A DNA stretch of 64,000 nt from Moorena bouillonii PNG (GTDB lineage: Bacteria > Cyanobacteriota > Cyanobacteriia > Cyanobacteriales > Coleofasciculaceae). The stretch covers positions 7,862,802 through 7,926,801 of the forward strand of contig NZ_MKZS01000001.1 in assembly GCF_001942495.1 (NCBI RefSeq), given 5' to 3'. Positions 1 to 9,932 of this stretch are shown here, piece after piece. Both the position numbers and the translations under genes were made by a program. Below the pieces are notes generated by a model. That model was not told the origin of the DNA. It searched no databases and was given only the letters and a program-made list of their open reading frames with translations. Numbering within the stretch: the stretch's first letter is position 1; every line of letters begins with the position of its first letter.

Positions 1-315
1 TACTGTTGACTCAGAGCTAAAGTCTGGGGCGTTTTCCTTCACCCCAAAACTACTCGCCTCATAAGCGGTTTTTAAGGCTAGTTCCAGCCCAGTTGGGTTG
101 GTATCGGTAGTTGAAGTAATGCCTACTTTCTGGTCTTGATTCCAAACCCGTACAGTTACACCAGACCGATTAGATGCCTCAACCTGTTTTGGCTCACCCT
201 GGTCTACTTGAACACCAGCTTCATCTACTGCAGAGCCATAAATATCGAATTTTTCAATTCCCAGGCGTTTTGCGATCGCATTCGCCGAATCAGCTATCTC
301 ATTAATCTTGGTCAT
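1..315 (-). CDS. TldE/PmbA-like metallopeptidase family protein, N-terminal part (runs off the left edge)
   Basis: The reverse strand reads 105 open codons from an ATG at 315 to the window edge, beginning MTKINEIADSANAIAKRLG. It contains the stretch SGVTVRVWNQDQKVGITSTT, typical of the N-terminal domain of the TldD/PmbA (TldE) family. Family members are about 440-450 residues, so roughly a quarter is visible. TldE is the non-catalytic partner of the TldD zinc protease; the heterodimer degrades or matures unfolded peptides. It lies 183 nt downstream of tldD on the same strand, the usual paired arrangement and probably one operon. Assignment as TldE rather than a second TldD rests on context and N-terminal style, since the region that would show or lack the metal motif is outside the window. 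Confidence 0.85.
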   Translation of the reverse strand, partial: MTKINEIADSANAIAKRLGIEKFDIYGSAVDEAGVQVDQGEPKQVEASNRSGVTVRVWNQDQKVGITSTTDTNPTGLELALKTAYEASSFGVKENAPDFSSESTV

Positions 316-498
316 GTTATCTTAAATTTTGAATGTTGGGTTAACAAAAAAAAGAGGCATGATATCAAATCCGGTTAATCGCTTCGGATTCAGCTTAATT
401 GTTAGTTAATTGTTAATTTACTAACAACCAAGAATGATAAGTCTTCAACCGGAGATGATAGTCTAACACTAGTCCCAAAGCCTGGCTGCTGGGGTAAC

Positions 499-1968
499 TT
501 ACCGTCCACCAACCGTAATCGAATCTACCTTGATATGAGGTTGACCGACGGTTACATAAACACTGCCGCTAATGGAACCACAGAAACCAGCGGCTAATCC
601 TAAGTCTTTGGAACACATGGAAATCTTATTCATAATTTCCTTAGCTTCCCCAATCAGAATTGCCCCTTTCAGCGGTTTAGTGAGTTTGCCATTTTCAATC
701 AAATAGGCTTCATCGACACCAAAATTAAATTCCCCAGTAGCACCAACACTACCACCGCCCATCCGCTTGCAGTAAATGCCTTTATCGATAGAAGCAAATA
801 AATCCTCTACCTCGTAATCACCAGGAGCAATGTAGGTATTGCGCATCCGTGAAGCAGCAGCATAGGCATAATTCTGACGGCGGCCACTACCTGTTCTGGG
901 GTGTCCAGTCAGCTGAGACCCTGCCCGGTCGGCGATAAAATTCTTCAGTATGCCATTTTCTATCAACAGAGTTCTTTGGGCTGGCATGCCCTCATCATCC
1001 ATATCAATGGTTCCAAAGGCATTGTCAGATAACCCTTCATCCCAGGCAGTAAGGCTTTCGTTAGCAATCTTCTCGCCTTTTTTGTCAGCAAACGGAGTAG
1101 TTTTCCGCTCAATCTGGGTCGTTTCCAACAGGTGTCCACAGGCTTCATGGAAAATTACCCCACCAAAGGAATTCGCCATGATAATGGGGTAAGTACCAGA
1201 CTCTACGTAATCCGCATAGAGCATCTTACCAGCAGATTCAGCAACTTCCTCAGCAGTAGCATTATAATCCCAGGCTCTTAGAAACTCTGGGTTACCGGTA
1301 CTACCAGCACGCTTGCCAATCGAAGAGCGATGGTCACCATCAGCACATAGTAGGTTATATCCCACAGACTGAGTTAAACGAATATCTCTGGCAAAGGTGC
1401 CATCACTAGCTGCCACCAAAACTTCCTGCCAATCCCGGAAATAAATAGCCCGTCGGGATTGGACATGGCTAGCCTTGCGCTGGAGTGCCCCATTGGCATC
1501 CAGGAGTACTTCTCCCATTTCTGCCATCGAACTGCAACCGGATAGCCAAGTGTCTTTGCCTTTAGCAGTAGCGTAATCCCGCAACAGTTCCAGGTTAGTT
1601 TCTGGGATAAAGGCATTAGGGGTAGGTAATTCCAGCCCTTGAATAGACAGGGCTTTCTCCAAAGCCGCTTTTAGCCCCGAAAAGGATAGGTCATTAGTGC
1701 TAACATAGCAATCTGACTTACCCCGAAACACTCGGATACCAGCACCAGAGGAAAGGCGGGGAGAAATGCTAGTAATGGCATCATCTTCCGCAAGACAGCT
1801 GATGTAGTTGACCCGTTCTAGGAAAAACTCAATGAAATCAGCACCAGCTGCTCGTCCTAATCCCAGGAGGGTGGAAAGGGGAGCTCTCCAGCTTTCATCA
1901 AAGCTTGAGGATGTGGATTGGTATTCCAGAGTAGGTAGTTCTTTGGATAGAAGTAGGGTTGGGGGCAT
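499..1968 (-). CDS. tldD: TldD-family metalloprotease
   Basis: This is a 489-residue protein of the size usual for TldD. The zinc motif HEACGH (HExxxH) is at residues 274-279, and the conserved C-terminal stretch [16 protein letters not shown] around residues 399-413 supplies the cysteine (Cys400) that acts as third zinc ligand in E. coli TldD. TldD with TldE forms a cytoplasmic heterodimeric protease that trims unfolded peptides and, in other bacteria, processes microcin B17 and CcdA. The ATG at 1968 is preceded by a short AT-rich leader. A TldE-like gene follows 183 nt downstream on the same strand. Large antisense open frames across this gene are shadows. Confidence 0.95.
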   Translation of the reverse strand: MPPTLLLSKELPTLEYQSTSSSFDESWRAPLSTLLGLGRAAGADFIEFFLERVNYISCLAEDDAITSISPRLSSGAGIRVFRGKSDCYVSTNDLSFSGLKAALEKALSIQGLELPTPNAFIPETNLELLRDYATAKGKDTWLSGCSSMAEMGEVLLDANGALQRKASHVQSRRAIYFRDWQEVLVAASDGTFARDIRLTQSVGYNLLCADGDHRSSIGKRAGSTGNPEFLRAWDYNATAEEVAESAGKMLYADYVESGTYPIIMANSFGGVIFHEACGHLLETTQIERKTTPFADKKGEKIANESLTAWDEGLSDNAFGTIDMDDEGMPAQRTLLIENGILKNFIADRAGSQLTGHPRTGSGRRQNYAYAAASRMRNTYIAPGDYEVEDLFASIDKGIYCKRMGGGSVGATGEFNFGVDEAYLIENGKLTKPLKGAILIGEAKEIMNKISMCSKDLGLAAGFCGSISGSVYVTVGQPHIKVDSITVGGR

Positions 1969-2133
1969 AGATAATTTCCTTATCCTTTGGATATATATCC
2001 TTTTGATGATGGGTTTTATATCTGCCAGTCTAGCAAAATCCTCAAAAGTTGGTTGAATCTGGTTCTATACTATGGGGGATGAGCTTTCTTGATTTAAAAT
2101 TATTCATCTCTTACTTAATTTCAGATTATTTTT

Positions 2134-2520
2134 ATGAATACTAAAGGATTTCACCATGTAGCGATTATTTGCTCAGATTATGAAAAATCGAAGCAGTTTT
2201 ATGTGGATATTTTAGGGTTTTCGATTATTGAAGAAACCTTACGAGCTGCGAGAAAGTCTTATAAATTGGATTTACAAGTGGGTGATGGGGATAGGATTGA
2301 GTTATTTTCCTTTCCTAATCCTCCTGAACGAGTTAGTCGTCCTGAAGCTTGCGGATTGAGACATTTAGCATTTCAAGTAGATGATATTCAAGCGTCGGTG
2401 AATTATCTCAAATCCAAGGGTGTGGATGTAGAAAGGATTAGAATTGATGAGCATACTGGGAAGCGATTTACGTTTTTTCAAGACCCAGATGGATTGCCGT
2501 TAGAAATGTATGAAAGTTAA
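2134..2520 (+). CDS. gloA2: VOC-superfamily (glyoxalase I-like) protein, YaeR/GloA2 type
   Basis: A compact 128-residue protein with a single vicinal-oxygen-chelate fold: N-terminal FHHVAIICSDYEKSKQFYVD, central GLRHLAFQVDD, and C-terminal FFQDPDGLPLEMYES. The first His (residue 7-8 region), the His of LRHLAF and the final Glu are in positions used as metal ligands in glyoxalase I-type enzymes. The YaeR/GloA2 subgroup is widespread and its substrate is not established, so methylglyoxal detoxification is only a family-level suggestion. It stands alone, divergent from tldD with a 165-nt AT-rich gap, and is followed immediately by a heptamer repeat tract. Confidence 0.85.
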   Translation: MNTKGFHHVAIICSDYEKSKQFYVDILGFSIIEETLRAARKSYKLDLQVGDGDRIELFSFPNPPERVSRPEACGLRHLAFQVDDIQASVNYLKSKGVDVERIRIDEHTGKRFTFFQDPDGLPLEMYES

Positions 2521-2600
2521 ATGGAATCGGGAATCGGGAATCGGGAATCGGGAATCGGGAATCGGGAATCGGGAATCGGGAGCAGGGAGCAGGGAGCAGT
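2521..2600. repeat. STRR heptanucleotide tandem repeat (GGGAATC, then GGGAGCA)
   Basis: About seven head-to-tail copies of a GGGAATC-type heptamer followed by three GGGAGCA copies, starting directly after the stop codon of the upstream gene. This is the short tandemly repeated repetitive (STRR) type known from filamentous cyanobacteria. Confidence 0.9.
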
Positions 2601-3060
2601 GTATTCATAATAGTAACCCACCCCTAACCCCTCCCAGGATGGGAAGTGAAAATATTGTATAATTTCCTAAGAAGTAAAATTTTCAAGGAAACTAAAGAAA
2701 ATGTCTTGGGATAGCTACATCGATAATCTAAGAGGTTGTCTGAGAAGTCTCATTTGCTACATCCAAGCCCCCGTTGGTCCCCCGAGCGAGCAATCCCTCG
2801 GTCGGGGGACTTTTAGAAGCAAATTGACTCTTCCCCCAAAGTTGGGGGGCTAGGGGGGCAAAATTCAGTATCAAAAAACTTTTCAGATATCCTCTAATTG
2901 GACAATCTAAAGACGCTAATGGAAGGTAACAAAATAAGTATAGCGGTTTTTACCCTAATGAGGTACACATAATTTTTTACTTCTTCCCTCTTTTGACTTT
3001 ACTGCTCCCTGCTCCCTGTTCCCTGTTCCCTGTTCCCTAAAACCCAAAAACTCCTTACTA
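2601..3060. other. Intergenic region with repeat remnants
   Basis: No gene recognised. It holds a GC-rich hairpin around 2775-2812 (CCCCCGAG paired with CTCGGTCGGGGG) and a TTCCCCCAAAGTTGGGGGGC motif at 2830-2862 related to GGGGGG-rich repeats seen again at 25,485. A reverse-strand CTGCTCC/CTGTTCC heptamer tract sits at 3001-3040 just before the DUF29 gene. Confidence 0.6.
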
Positions 3061-3074
3061 GCTTGAGAACAGCT

Positions 3075-3521
3075 ATGACTAAAACAAGTGATCTATATTC
3101 TCTGTATGATGTTGATAATGAAAAATGGTTATTAGAAACTCTGAAACTCCTAAAAGAAAAACGACTAGGAAATCTCGACATAGAGCATTTAATTGAGGAA
3201 TTAGAAGGATTGAGTCGTCGAGATAAATTAACAGTTGAAAGTTTTTTAGAACAAATTATCCGACATTTATTACTCCTGAACTATTGGCAAGAGCAATATG
3301 ACTATAACGCGAACCATTGGCAAGCGGAAATTATGAGCTTTAGAACCCAACTGGACGAGTATTTAACTAAAAATCTCCGCAATCATTTACAAGAAAATCA
3401 AGCCAAAGTTTATAAAAAAGCCTTAAAATATGTCAGAAAAAAAACCGCTATGATGATTCAATTTCCTGAAGACTGTCCCTATGCTCTCGAACAATTATTA
3501 GATCAAGATTGGCTGCCTTAG
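3075..3521 (+). CDS. DUF29 family protein
   Basis: A 148-residue protein starting MTKTSDLYSLYDVDNEKWL. The signature EHLIEELEGLSRRDKLTVES followed by the HLLLLNYW block and a C-terminal segment rich in Lys and aromatic residues is typical of cyanobacterial DUF29 proteins. The function is unknown; the family is mostly helical and soluble, present in many copies in filamentous cyanobacteria. I chose the ATG at 3075 over the upstream TTG at 3063 because family members begin with this Met and the upstream codons merge into repeat sequence. No operon partner is evident. Confidence 0.85.
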   Translation: MTKTSDLYSLYDVDNEKWLLETLKLLKEKRLGNLDIEHLIEELEGLSRRDKLTVESFLEQIIRHLLLLNYWQEQYDYNANHWQAEIMSFRTQLDEYLTKNLRNHLQENQAKVYKKALKYVRKKTAMMIQFPEDCPYALEQLLDQDWLP

Positions 3522-3544
3522 TCAGCGCTCAGCAGTCAGCGGTC

Positions 3545-3790
3545 AGCTTTGTGGCATAGGCTTTGGCCTTGGCCAAAAGGCCACGCGGGGCGCGTTTGGC
3601 CACGCTGTGCGAACGACACTGAAACTTTCCTCAAATTAAAGGAATGCTTACCTCTTTTATTCTTAACGGTTTCCTCATCAACCGTGCCCATAGCGCATAA
3701 GCACCTCAAGTACCGTGGCACAGGCTTTGGCCTTGGCCAAAAGGCCACGCGGGGCGCGTTTGGCCACGCTGTGCGAACGAGGCTGGGACT
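3545..3790. repeat. Two copies of a long GC-rich composite repeat
   Basis: Near-identical ~65-nt units at about 3552-3617 and 3716-3783 read GGCACAGGCTTTGGCCTTGG, then AAAAGGCCACG, then a GCGCGTTTGGCCACGCTGTG arm ending GCGAACGA. The same unit recurs at about 10,740-10,795 (reverse), 29,462-29,526 and 52,757-52,826, often beside CTGATAG or GTCAGC tracts and the phrase GAATGCTTAC. Open frames through it are not treated as genes. Confidence 0.85.
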
Positions 3791-3858
3791 AACCCATTAG
3801 CTGATAACTGAATGCTTACGATTGTTTTGCCTTGAGGACTAGAGGTCAATGAAAAAAA

Positions 3859-3879
3859 CTCCTCTGGATAATTGAGGAG
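3859..3879 (-). terminator. Rho-independent terminator of the PEP-CTERM gene
   Basis: On the reverse strand a CTCCTC/GAGGAG stem with a 9-nt loop is followed by seven T residues (the A run at 3852-3858 on the plus strand). It lies 53 nt beyond the stop codon of the upstream reverse-strand gene. Confidence 0.7.
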
Positions 3880-3931
3880 CGATCACCTATAAAAACCGAT
3901 TAAAATTTTAACGTTTTGCTGTTGATATGCG

Positions 3932-4570
3932 TTACTTCAATTTACGTTTGAGAGCTGACCCAAAACCAAGAGAACCAGTAATAAGCAGACCTAAGACAGA
4001 AGCAGGTTCAGGCACAGGTGTTGTACATCCAAAACATGTAATCTCGAAATCAAAAGCACCATCACCTCCATCATTAGGACCACTTATAAAATTAGTAACG
4101 ATGGCTGTGTATTCGCCAGTTCCAGGCAAAGTTAAGGTTACTACAGCACGAGGATCTGCAAATGGTCCCGGATTAGGAATTTCATCATCAGCAAACTCTA
4201 GAAAGCCTGGGTCACCCCGATCAATATTTACATTAAATCCGCTAGCAAAGTCGGAAGTATCCTCGAAAAGACCTTCAAAAACCCAGAGAGCTGGATCTAA
4301 ATCTTGCTCTATGCGGAGTGCTTCGATTGTAACTACATCTCCTTGATTGCCGAAAAAGTTAAAAAAACGACCTGTGGACTGGTCACTAAAAAAACCACTA
4401 CTAGAAATAGCATCAAACTCAGGGATTCCGTCTTGTAAAGTCCCTTGGTAGGTGATAGATGCGGCGTCAGCTGGTGCAGCGGCAATCCCAGCGCCAGCAA
4501 TGACACTGAGGGCGATAGCGCTGTAGGTAAGGGGATTGGTGACTTTGTTGTTTATCAAACTATTAAGCAT
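3932..4570 (-). CDS. PEP-CTERM sorting domain protein
   Basis: A 212-residue secreted protein. An N-terminal signal peptide (hydrophobic SAIALSVIAGAGIAAAPADA, residues ~17-36) is followed by an acidic, Gly/Asp-rich domain of about 150 residues resembling the bacterial pre-peptidase-type beta-sandwich (GTGEYTAIVTNF). The C-terminus is a classical PEP-CTERM tail: VPEPASVLG, a hydrophobic stretch and a final KRKLK. PEP-CTERM tails are recognised by exosortase and associate with exopolysaccharide production, so a cell-surface or matrix location is inferred. I chose the ATG at 4570 because AGGAG lies 9 nt upstream, whereas an ATG at 4579 would sit directly on that site. Confidence 0.85.
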   Translation of the reverse strand: MLNSLINNKVTNPLTYSAIALSVIAGAGIAAAPADAASITYQGTLQDGIPEFDAISSSGFFSDQSTGRFFNFFGNQGDVVTIEALRIEQDLDPALWVFEGLFEDTSDFASGFNVNIDRGDPGFLEFADDEIPNPGPFADPRAVVTLTLPGTGEYTAIVTNFISGPNDGGDGAFDFEITCFGCTTPVPEPASVLGLLITGSLGFGSALKRKLK

Positions 4571-4579
4571 GATGATCAT

Positions 4580-5329
4580 CTCCTGACAATTGACAGTTAC
4601 TGATTCCCAAAAAAATCACAAAAATGCCTCTGTTAGTAGCGATAAAAAACCTGATTAGTCAACGCTACTAAATTGTGATTTTATTGATAATCCGTTTATT
4701 AATTAACCGGTCAGTTCATCTAAAAATCAAGCAGATCAAGCCAATTAGTTAACCCATCTCGATCCCAAGACTCACGCGAGCACCATGAACTGACCTATCT
4801 AATACAGATAGTTTTAAGCTGGATTTAAGTAATTAGGATTTAAATCAACTATTGGTATTGATGGCTTACTTGTCTCCAATCAAAATTTTATATCTAACTC
4901 AGATAAAATTTATAAATTTCACGGAAAACTCACTAAACCTTTAACTATATAAAGCTTTGATAAAAAATTTTTTGATGAGATAAAATTAGATAGTTTTGCT
5001 CTCCTAGACTGATTCTAGTAAATGAGTAGTTTAAATCAGCTTAAGCCCTTAAATAGCAAGGGATTCAACAAAGGGATGCATGGCTACTCCCTACTCCCAT
5101 CAACCCAGGACGAAGTACCTCACCCAATTCAGAAACGCTATACTATGTTTACATCTCAAGTAAAAATGCTATAGATCACAAATTAACCATTAGTAGCAAG
5201 TTGCTGTTAAAGAAGTCATACCACCCACATCAAGGTCTGTCTAGATTTGAGATTAGCGTTCGCGAAGCGGTTCCAAAGGAACATCGCACTCTGTTAATGA
5301 GATGCTGACCACTAACCTATTTTTCCTCT
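4580..5329. other. 750-nt AT-rich intergenic region
   Basis: No convincing gene. It has several short poly-A/T stretches and a 32-nt HIP1-type palindromic insert at 5256-5287 (GCGAT, a 24-nt insert, CGC on the reverse strand), the intergenic counterpart of the inserts found inside genes elsewhere in the window. Confidence 0.5.
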
Positions 5330-5505
5330 TTGAATTAAGAATGTAGAATTAAGAATTTAGAATTAAGAATTAAGAATGTAGAATTAAGAATTTAGAATTA
5401 AGAATTTAGAATTTGGAATTCTGCATTCTACATTCTACATTCTGCATTCTACATTCTACATTCTGCATTCTACATTCTGCATTCTGCATTCTACATTCTG
5501 ACATA
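5330..5505. repeat. Large inverted heptamer repeat (TAGAATTAAGAA / ATTCTACATTCTGC)
   Basis: A left arm of TAGAATTAAGAA-type units (5335-5418) faces a right arm of ATTCTAC/ATTCTGC heptamers (5419-5500), so the transcript could fold into a long AU-rich hairpin. A smaller relative occurs at 47,918-47,983. Confidence 0.8.
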
Positions 5506-5510
5506 CAACC

Positions 5511-5645
5511 TTCAACCCTCAACCTTGGCCTTTCGGCCACGCTACGCGAACAACCTTCAACCTTGGCCTTTCGGCCACGCTACGCGAACAACCTTCAACC
5601 TTCAACCTTGGCCTTTCGGCCACGCTACGCGAACAACCTTCAACA
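5511..5645. repeat. Three tandem copies of a CCTTCAACCTTGGCC-GGCCACGC unit
   Basis: Each copy joins CTTCAACC heptamers to the palindromic core TTGGCCTTTCGGCCACGC and then TACGCGAACAA. The core is the same palindrome as in the HIP1-type inserts. It sits directly downstream of cphA. Confidence 0.85.
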
Positions 5646-5660
5646 AATACCAACAACCGC

Positions 5661-8339
5661 TTAATTGACCACCGATGGCTTCAACTCATCTTCGGTGTCA
5701 GCACTGGTTGCCTTAAGGCCATTATCCGACAAGGGATTACGAGCCTCAATGAGTTTGATCGCACGACTGACACTTTCTGGCAGAATCACCACTAAACCAC
5801 CATCAGCCACTTTATCCAAACCCCTATCAATTGCCTCTGTCTCCTTGAGGATAATCTCATAGTTGGACTCGCGATTTTCCTCTCGTATGCCCTTACGAAT
5901 TAACTCAGCTGCATCACCACTGGGACGTCCTCTTAAGTCATCATCTTCTTTGATAATAATCCTGTCAAAGATTTTTGCTGAGAGTCGTCCTAATTCAATA
6001 AAGTCTTCATCCCGGCGATCCCCAGGACCACCCACAACCCCAAAGCGCTCTCCCGGCCAGTTGCGCACAAAACTACCCAATGCCTCGTAACTAGCTGCAT
6101 TGTGGGCATAATCCACTAGAGCATGATAACTGCCAAGATTGAACAAATTCATTCGTCCGGGTGTCTGGTCTACAGAAGCCCGAAATGTGGTCAATGCCTT
6201 TCGAATGGCCTCAATCGAGACTCCTTGAGCAAAGGCAGCGAGACTCGCAGCTAGAGCATTAGCAATCATAAAAGGTGCCCGTCCCCCAATTGTCACTGGC
6301 ACATTAACTGCCTGCTCAATCCGCAGGGTCCAATCCCCTTTGATGATAGACAAATAACCATTTTCATAAACCGCAGCCAGACCTCCACCACTAGTGTGGT
6401 TTTTGATCAACTCATTCTCTGAGTTCATCGAGAAATAACCCACTTGACCCTTTACCTTTTCTGCCATTGCTCTGACTAGGGGGTCATCAGCATTGAGGAT
6501 AGCATAGCCCTTCGGACTCACCACTTCCGCCACAATACTCTTCACCTTGGCCATCTGTTCAATGGTGTCGATGTCTCCAATTCCCAAGTGGTCAGCGGAG
6601 ACATTTAAAACCACCCCAATATCACATTTGTCAAAGGCCAAGCCAGAACGCAGGATCCCACCCCGAGCAGTTTCCAGCACTGCCACCTCAACTGTAGGGT
6701 CTTTGAGAATTACCTGAGCACTTTGGGGTCCAGTGGTATCACCTTTTTCCACCATATATTCATCAACGTAGATCCCATCGGTAGTGGTATAGCCTACAAC
6801 CTTTCCAGTTTGGCGATAGATATGGGCAATTAAGCGGGTGGTCGTGGTTTTTCCGTTGGTACCTGTAATGGCGATGATGGGAATACGGTTAGGTTGGCCA
6901 TTTGGGAAGAGCATATCTAGGACTGGTGCTGCCACATTCCGGGGCTGACCTTGACTAGGACAAACATGCATCCTAAAGCCAGGGGCAGCATTCACCTCAA
7001 CCACCACCCCATCAGCTTCCCGTAAAGGCTTAGTGATATCGGAGGTGACAATATCAATTCCAGCAATATCCAGACCAATAATTTTGGCAACCCGCTGTGC
7101 CAGCCAGATAGTTTCTGGATGGATGTTATCGGTGTGGTCTACAGCAATACCCCCAGTGCTGAGATTGGCAGTTTCCCGCAAGTAACAAACTTCCCCCTTT
7201 CTGGGTATACTGTTCAATCTGTACCCTTGCTTTTTCAAGACACTCTCACTGGTAGCGTCTACCACAATTTTAGTCAAGACATTGTCGTGTCCCTCACCGC
7301 GATGGGGATCAAGGTTAGTTTGGTCAATCAGTTCCTCAATCGTAGACCTACCATTACCCACCACATGGGCAGGGATACGCTCTGCTACTGCTACTACCTT
7401 GCCATTGACCACAAGAATCCGGTGGTCAAAACCTTTATAATAGCGCTCCACAATCACAGAGCGGGAGACTTCTTTGGCGGTCTTATAGGCAGTCTGCGCC
7501 TCTTCCCAGCTATTAATATCGAGGGTAATGCCTCGTCCATGATTCCCATTCAGGGGTTTAATCACAATCGGGTAGCCACCTACATACTCAATTGCCCCTT
7601 CCAACTCATCTAGGAATCGAATCGTTGTCCCCCGGGGAACCGGTACACCAGCATCCCTCAGGATTTGTTTGGTACCTTCTTTATCACAAGCCAACTCAAC
7701 CCCTAAAATCCCTGAATAATCACTCAATGTGGCTTGAATCCGCTTTTGGTGGACACCGTAGCCCAGTTGAATCATCGCTCTCGCGCTCAGCTGCATCCAG
7801 GGAATATCTCTGGCTTCGGCTTCCTTAACCAGGGATTGAGTGCTTGGTCCTAAAGCTGAATTATTAGCCAGTTCTTGTAAATCTTTCAGGTCTTGTTCTA
7901 ATTCACTTTGGGGATAGGTTTGCTTATCAATGATGCTACGACACAGCCGCACAGCTGCCCTAGCGGCATAACGACCCACCTGCTCATCAATGTACTCAAA
8001 TATGACCTGGTAGACTCCTGGTGTCGCTGTTTCCCTAGTGCGACCAAATCCAACCCTCATGCCAGCCAGATCTTGTAGTTCTAGGGCAACGTGTTCAATG
8101 ATGTGCCCCATCATGGTGCCTCTGGCAACCCGAGCAAGGAATCCCCCCCGGACACCAGGGGAACAGAAATGCTCTTCCAGACTGGGTAGGACAGTCTTTA
8201 GTCCTTTATAGAAGCCAGGAATCTCGTTGGAGGGGGTATTTGCCAATTCCTCTAAATCGAGACGCATGACAATCAGTTTGTGATGTCCAATACTCCAATA
8301 ATTAGGACCACGTAAAGTCTGGATTCTCAGAATTCTCAT
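5661..8339 (-). CDS. cphA: Cyanophycin synthetase
   Basis: An 892-residue bimodular ATP-dependent ligase that polymerises Asp and Arg into cyanophycin (multi-L-arginyl-poly-L-aspartate), the nitrogen reserve granule. The N-terminus RILRIQTLRGPNYWSI is characteristic. An ATP-grasp domain follows, with KPLNGNHGRG at 261-270 and EVNAAPGFRMH at 448-458. A Mur-ligase-type domain has the P-loop GTNGKTTTT at 493-501 and C-terminal VDYAHNAASYEAL and GGPGDRRDED motifs. Length fits the family (~875-900). The degradation enzyme CphB lies upstream on the same strand, separated by 527 nt and a strong terminator, so the two are probably transcribed separately. Confidence 0.97.
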   Translation of the reverse strand: MRILRIQTLRGPNYWSIGHHKLIVMRLDLEELANTPSNEIPGFYKGLKTVLPSLEEHFCSPGVRGGFLARVARGTMMGHIIEHVALELQDLAGMRVGFGRTRETATPGVYQVIFEYIDEQVGRYAARAAVRLCRSIIDKQTYPQSELEQDLKDLQELANNSALGPSTQSLVKEAEARDIPWMQLSARAMIQLGYGVHQKRIQATLSDYSGILGVELACDKEGTKQILRDAGVPVPRGTTIRFLDELEGAIEYVGGYPIVIKPLNGNHGRGITLDINSWEEAQTAYKTAKEVSRSVIVERYYKGFDHRILVVNGKVVAVAERIPAHVVGNGRSTIEELIDQTNLDPHRGEGHDNVLTKIVVDATSESVLKKQGYRLNSIPRKGEVCYLRETANLSTGGIAVDHTDNIHPETIWLAQRVAKIIGLDIAGIDIVTSDITKPLREADGVVVEVNAAPGFRMHVCPSQGQPRNVAAPVLDMLFPNGQPNRIPIIAITGTNGKTTTTRLIAHIYRQTGKVVGYTTTDGIYVDEYMVEKGDTTGPQSAQVILKDPTVEVAVLETARGGILRSGLAFDKCDIGVVLNVSADHLGIGDIDTIEQMAKVKSIVAEVVSPKGYAILNADDPLVRAMAEKVKGQVGYFSMNSENELIKNHTSGGGLAAVYENGYLSIIKGDWTLRIEQAVNVPVTIGGRAPFMIANALAASLAAFAQGVSIEAIRKALTTFRASVDQTPGRMNLFNLGSYHALVDYAHNAASYEALGSFVRNWPGERFGVVGGPGDRRDEDFIELGRLSAKIFDRIIIKEDDDLRGRPSGDAAELIRKGIREENRESNYEIILKETEAIDRGLDKVADGGLVVILPESVSRAIKLIEARNPLSDNGLKATSADTEDELKPSVVN

Positions 8340-8866
8340 ATCAACTGAAACTTCGGTGGTGATGCTCGCTGAATGTGCAAGGAAGCCTAAAGACGCAATT
8401 CATCAAATAAAATCCGCCTTTATCGCCTACTTTGGCACTACTTTGGCACATTATGAGCCGATTGGCACGCTTGAAAACTCTAGCTCCAATCCGGGAATCA
8501 GGCGATCCGGTAGGCTGCTGATTAGATTTGGGATAATCTTATTATTATCAACCTTGGAGATAAAAAAAACTGTTCTGTGTGAACAGTTTTTTCAAAATTA
8601 TCCATAATTATCCATTGCAGCCAGCAGGTAAGGAGCCATGTAAAAATAAGTTGTACAAATTTTATCTGAAATAACTTGTGAGATATAGCTTCCAGAACAA
8701 AAAATGTTCAGGTTATTTTTACGCGAGTCCTAATCAGATGAATTCCCCCAACTACAGTCATGAGGAAACCCCTTGATTAAGGCACTGCATCCCTTGGCAC
8801 AGGTCAGGTCAAGCCATACTCAAAAGCGTGGGCTGGTTATTGCGCTTGTTGTCCAGGAGGTAAGGT
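8340..8866. other. Intergenic region between cphB and cphA
   Basis: A 527-nt stretch without a convincing gene. It carries the terminator at 8564-8592 and presumably the cphA promoter in 8340-8560. Confidence 0.5.
8564..8592. terminator. Bidirectional terminator hairpin between cphB and cphA
   Basis: A perfect 12-bp stem, AAAAAACTGTTC / GAACAGTTTTTT, with a 5-nt loop. The A and T flanks give a U run in either direction. It would end cphB transcripts before the cphA promoter. Confidence 0.75.
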
Positions 8867-9736
8867 TTAGCTTTCTACTGCGAATAACGAACGCTTCTGA
8901 AAGTGGTAGCGATCGCCATGACACAGAACATGCACTCGCAGATTGTGGATACTGATCGGGTCGTTATGACCAATCTTAGGCTGGTTGGTGTAAGACATTT
9001 CCTTGGGATCAATAATTGTGACAGTGCCTTTACCCATCACTTCTAACCAACCATTTTTTTCAAACAAAGCACAGGTATCTTCATCGATTCCGATGGCCAA
9101 TCGCTCCGGATGTTCCGAAATAGCACTGATCAGGCGTGCCATACGATTCCGATGGTAGAAATGTTGATCGACAATCACCTCTGGAATGATTCCTAAGCCC
9201 ATGGTTATATCCACCAAAGAACGATTAGGAAACTCACCACTACCACCACCAGCAATCATGTGATGACCCATAACTGCAGCCCCAGCACTTGTCCCAGCTA
9301 TGGTAATCTCGCTCTGATGAACCCGCTGCCGAACTTTTTCCATTAAGGGGGTATCGGCTAGTAGCCCGCACAAGCGTAGTTGGTCACCTCCAGTCATGAA
9401 TACCCCGGTACAGATTTCCAAGTACTCTAGTAAGTCTTGGTTTTCTGCTTGATAGCGATCGCGTATATCTAGCAACCGAATTTCCTCGGCTCCCATGTCT
9501 TCAAAGATGCGTTGATAGCGACTGCCAATCACGGTTGGTTCTCTGGAGGCTGAAGGGATAATGGCAAGGCGAGCATTAGTTCCTCCAGCACGCCGAAAAA
9601 AAGTTTGCAGGATCTCTCGTCCGTGAACTTTATCTTCAGCGCCGCCGATTACCAAAATAGCTGGTTGAGTGGACTTAGGCATCCTCATTCTTTGCAATTG
9701 AGATTCTAACTGCTGCATTATATTAGTAATGGGCAT
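8867..9736 (-). CDS. cphB: Cyanophycinase
   Basis: A 289-residue serine-type exopeptidase of family S51 that cleaves cyanophycin into beta-Asp-Arg dipeptides. The nucleophile motif GTSAGA is at 148-153 (Ser150), preceded by GVFMTGGDQLRLCGLL and followed by VVDQHFYHRNRMARL-type catalytic and substrate loops. The core begins at QPAILVIGGAEDKVHGREIL; the first ~22 residues are an extension compared with shorter homologs (~271 residues), so a start at a later internal Met is possible. It faces trmD divergently and precedes cphA on the same strand. Confidence 0.96.
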   Translation of the reverse strand: MPITNIMQQLESQLQRMRMPKSTQPAILVIGGAEDKVHGREILQTFFRRAGGTNARLAIIPSASREPTVIGSRYQRIFEDMGAEEIRLLDIRDRYQAENQDLLEYLEICTGVFMTGGDQLRLCGLLADTPLMEKVRQRVHQSEITIAGTSAGAAVMGHHMIAGGGSGEFPNRSLVDITMGLGIIPEVIVDQHFYHRNRMARLISAISEHPERLAIGIDEDTCALFEKNGWLEVMGKGTVTIIDPKEMSYTNQPKIGHNDPISIHNLRVHVLCHGDRYHFQKRSLFAVES

Positions 9737-9932
9737 GAGGTGAGTTGAATACTTTTGAGTAGTGCTTTTTAGTTAAAATGCCACATTATAGCAATTTTTA
9801 CGTTGAATCCGTGATTTTTTAATGATATTCACGCATTATAGCCTTACCATTTATGCATAATCACTGATTATGTATCTTAGCCTCTTCCCACAGGATTTTT
9901 AGCTCCAGACCCCTACCCTCCCTTAACTCCTT

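Noticed and set aside
3549..3800. 83-codon open frame through the composite repeats
   Set aside because: It is entirely repeat sequence present elsewhere in several orientations and has no protein-family features.
5511..5645. Three regularly spaced repeats that look CRISPR-like
   Set aside because: The units are contiguous, the 'spacers' are the same CTTCAACC heptamer, and no cas gene is near.
5413..5664. 83-codon open frame of Cys-Ile-Leu-His-Ser repeats
   Set aside because: It is a translation of ATTCTGC heptamers; a period of seven stays open in all frames by chance.
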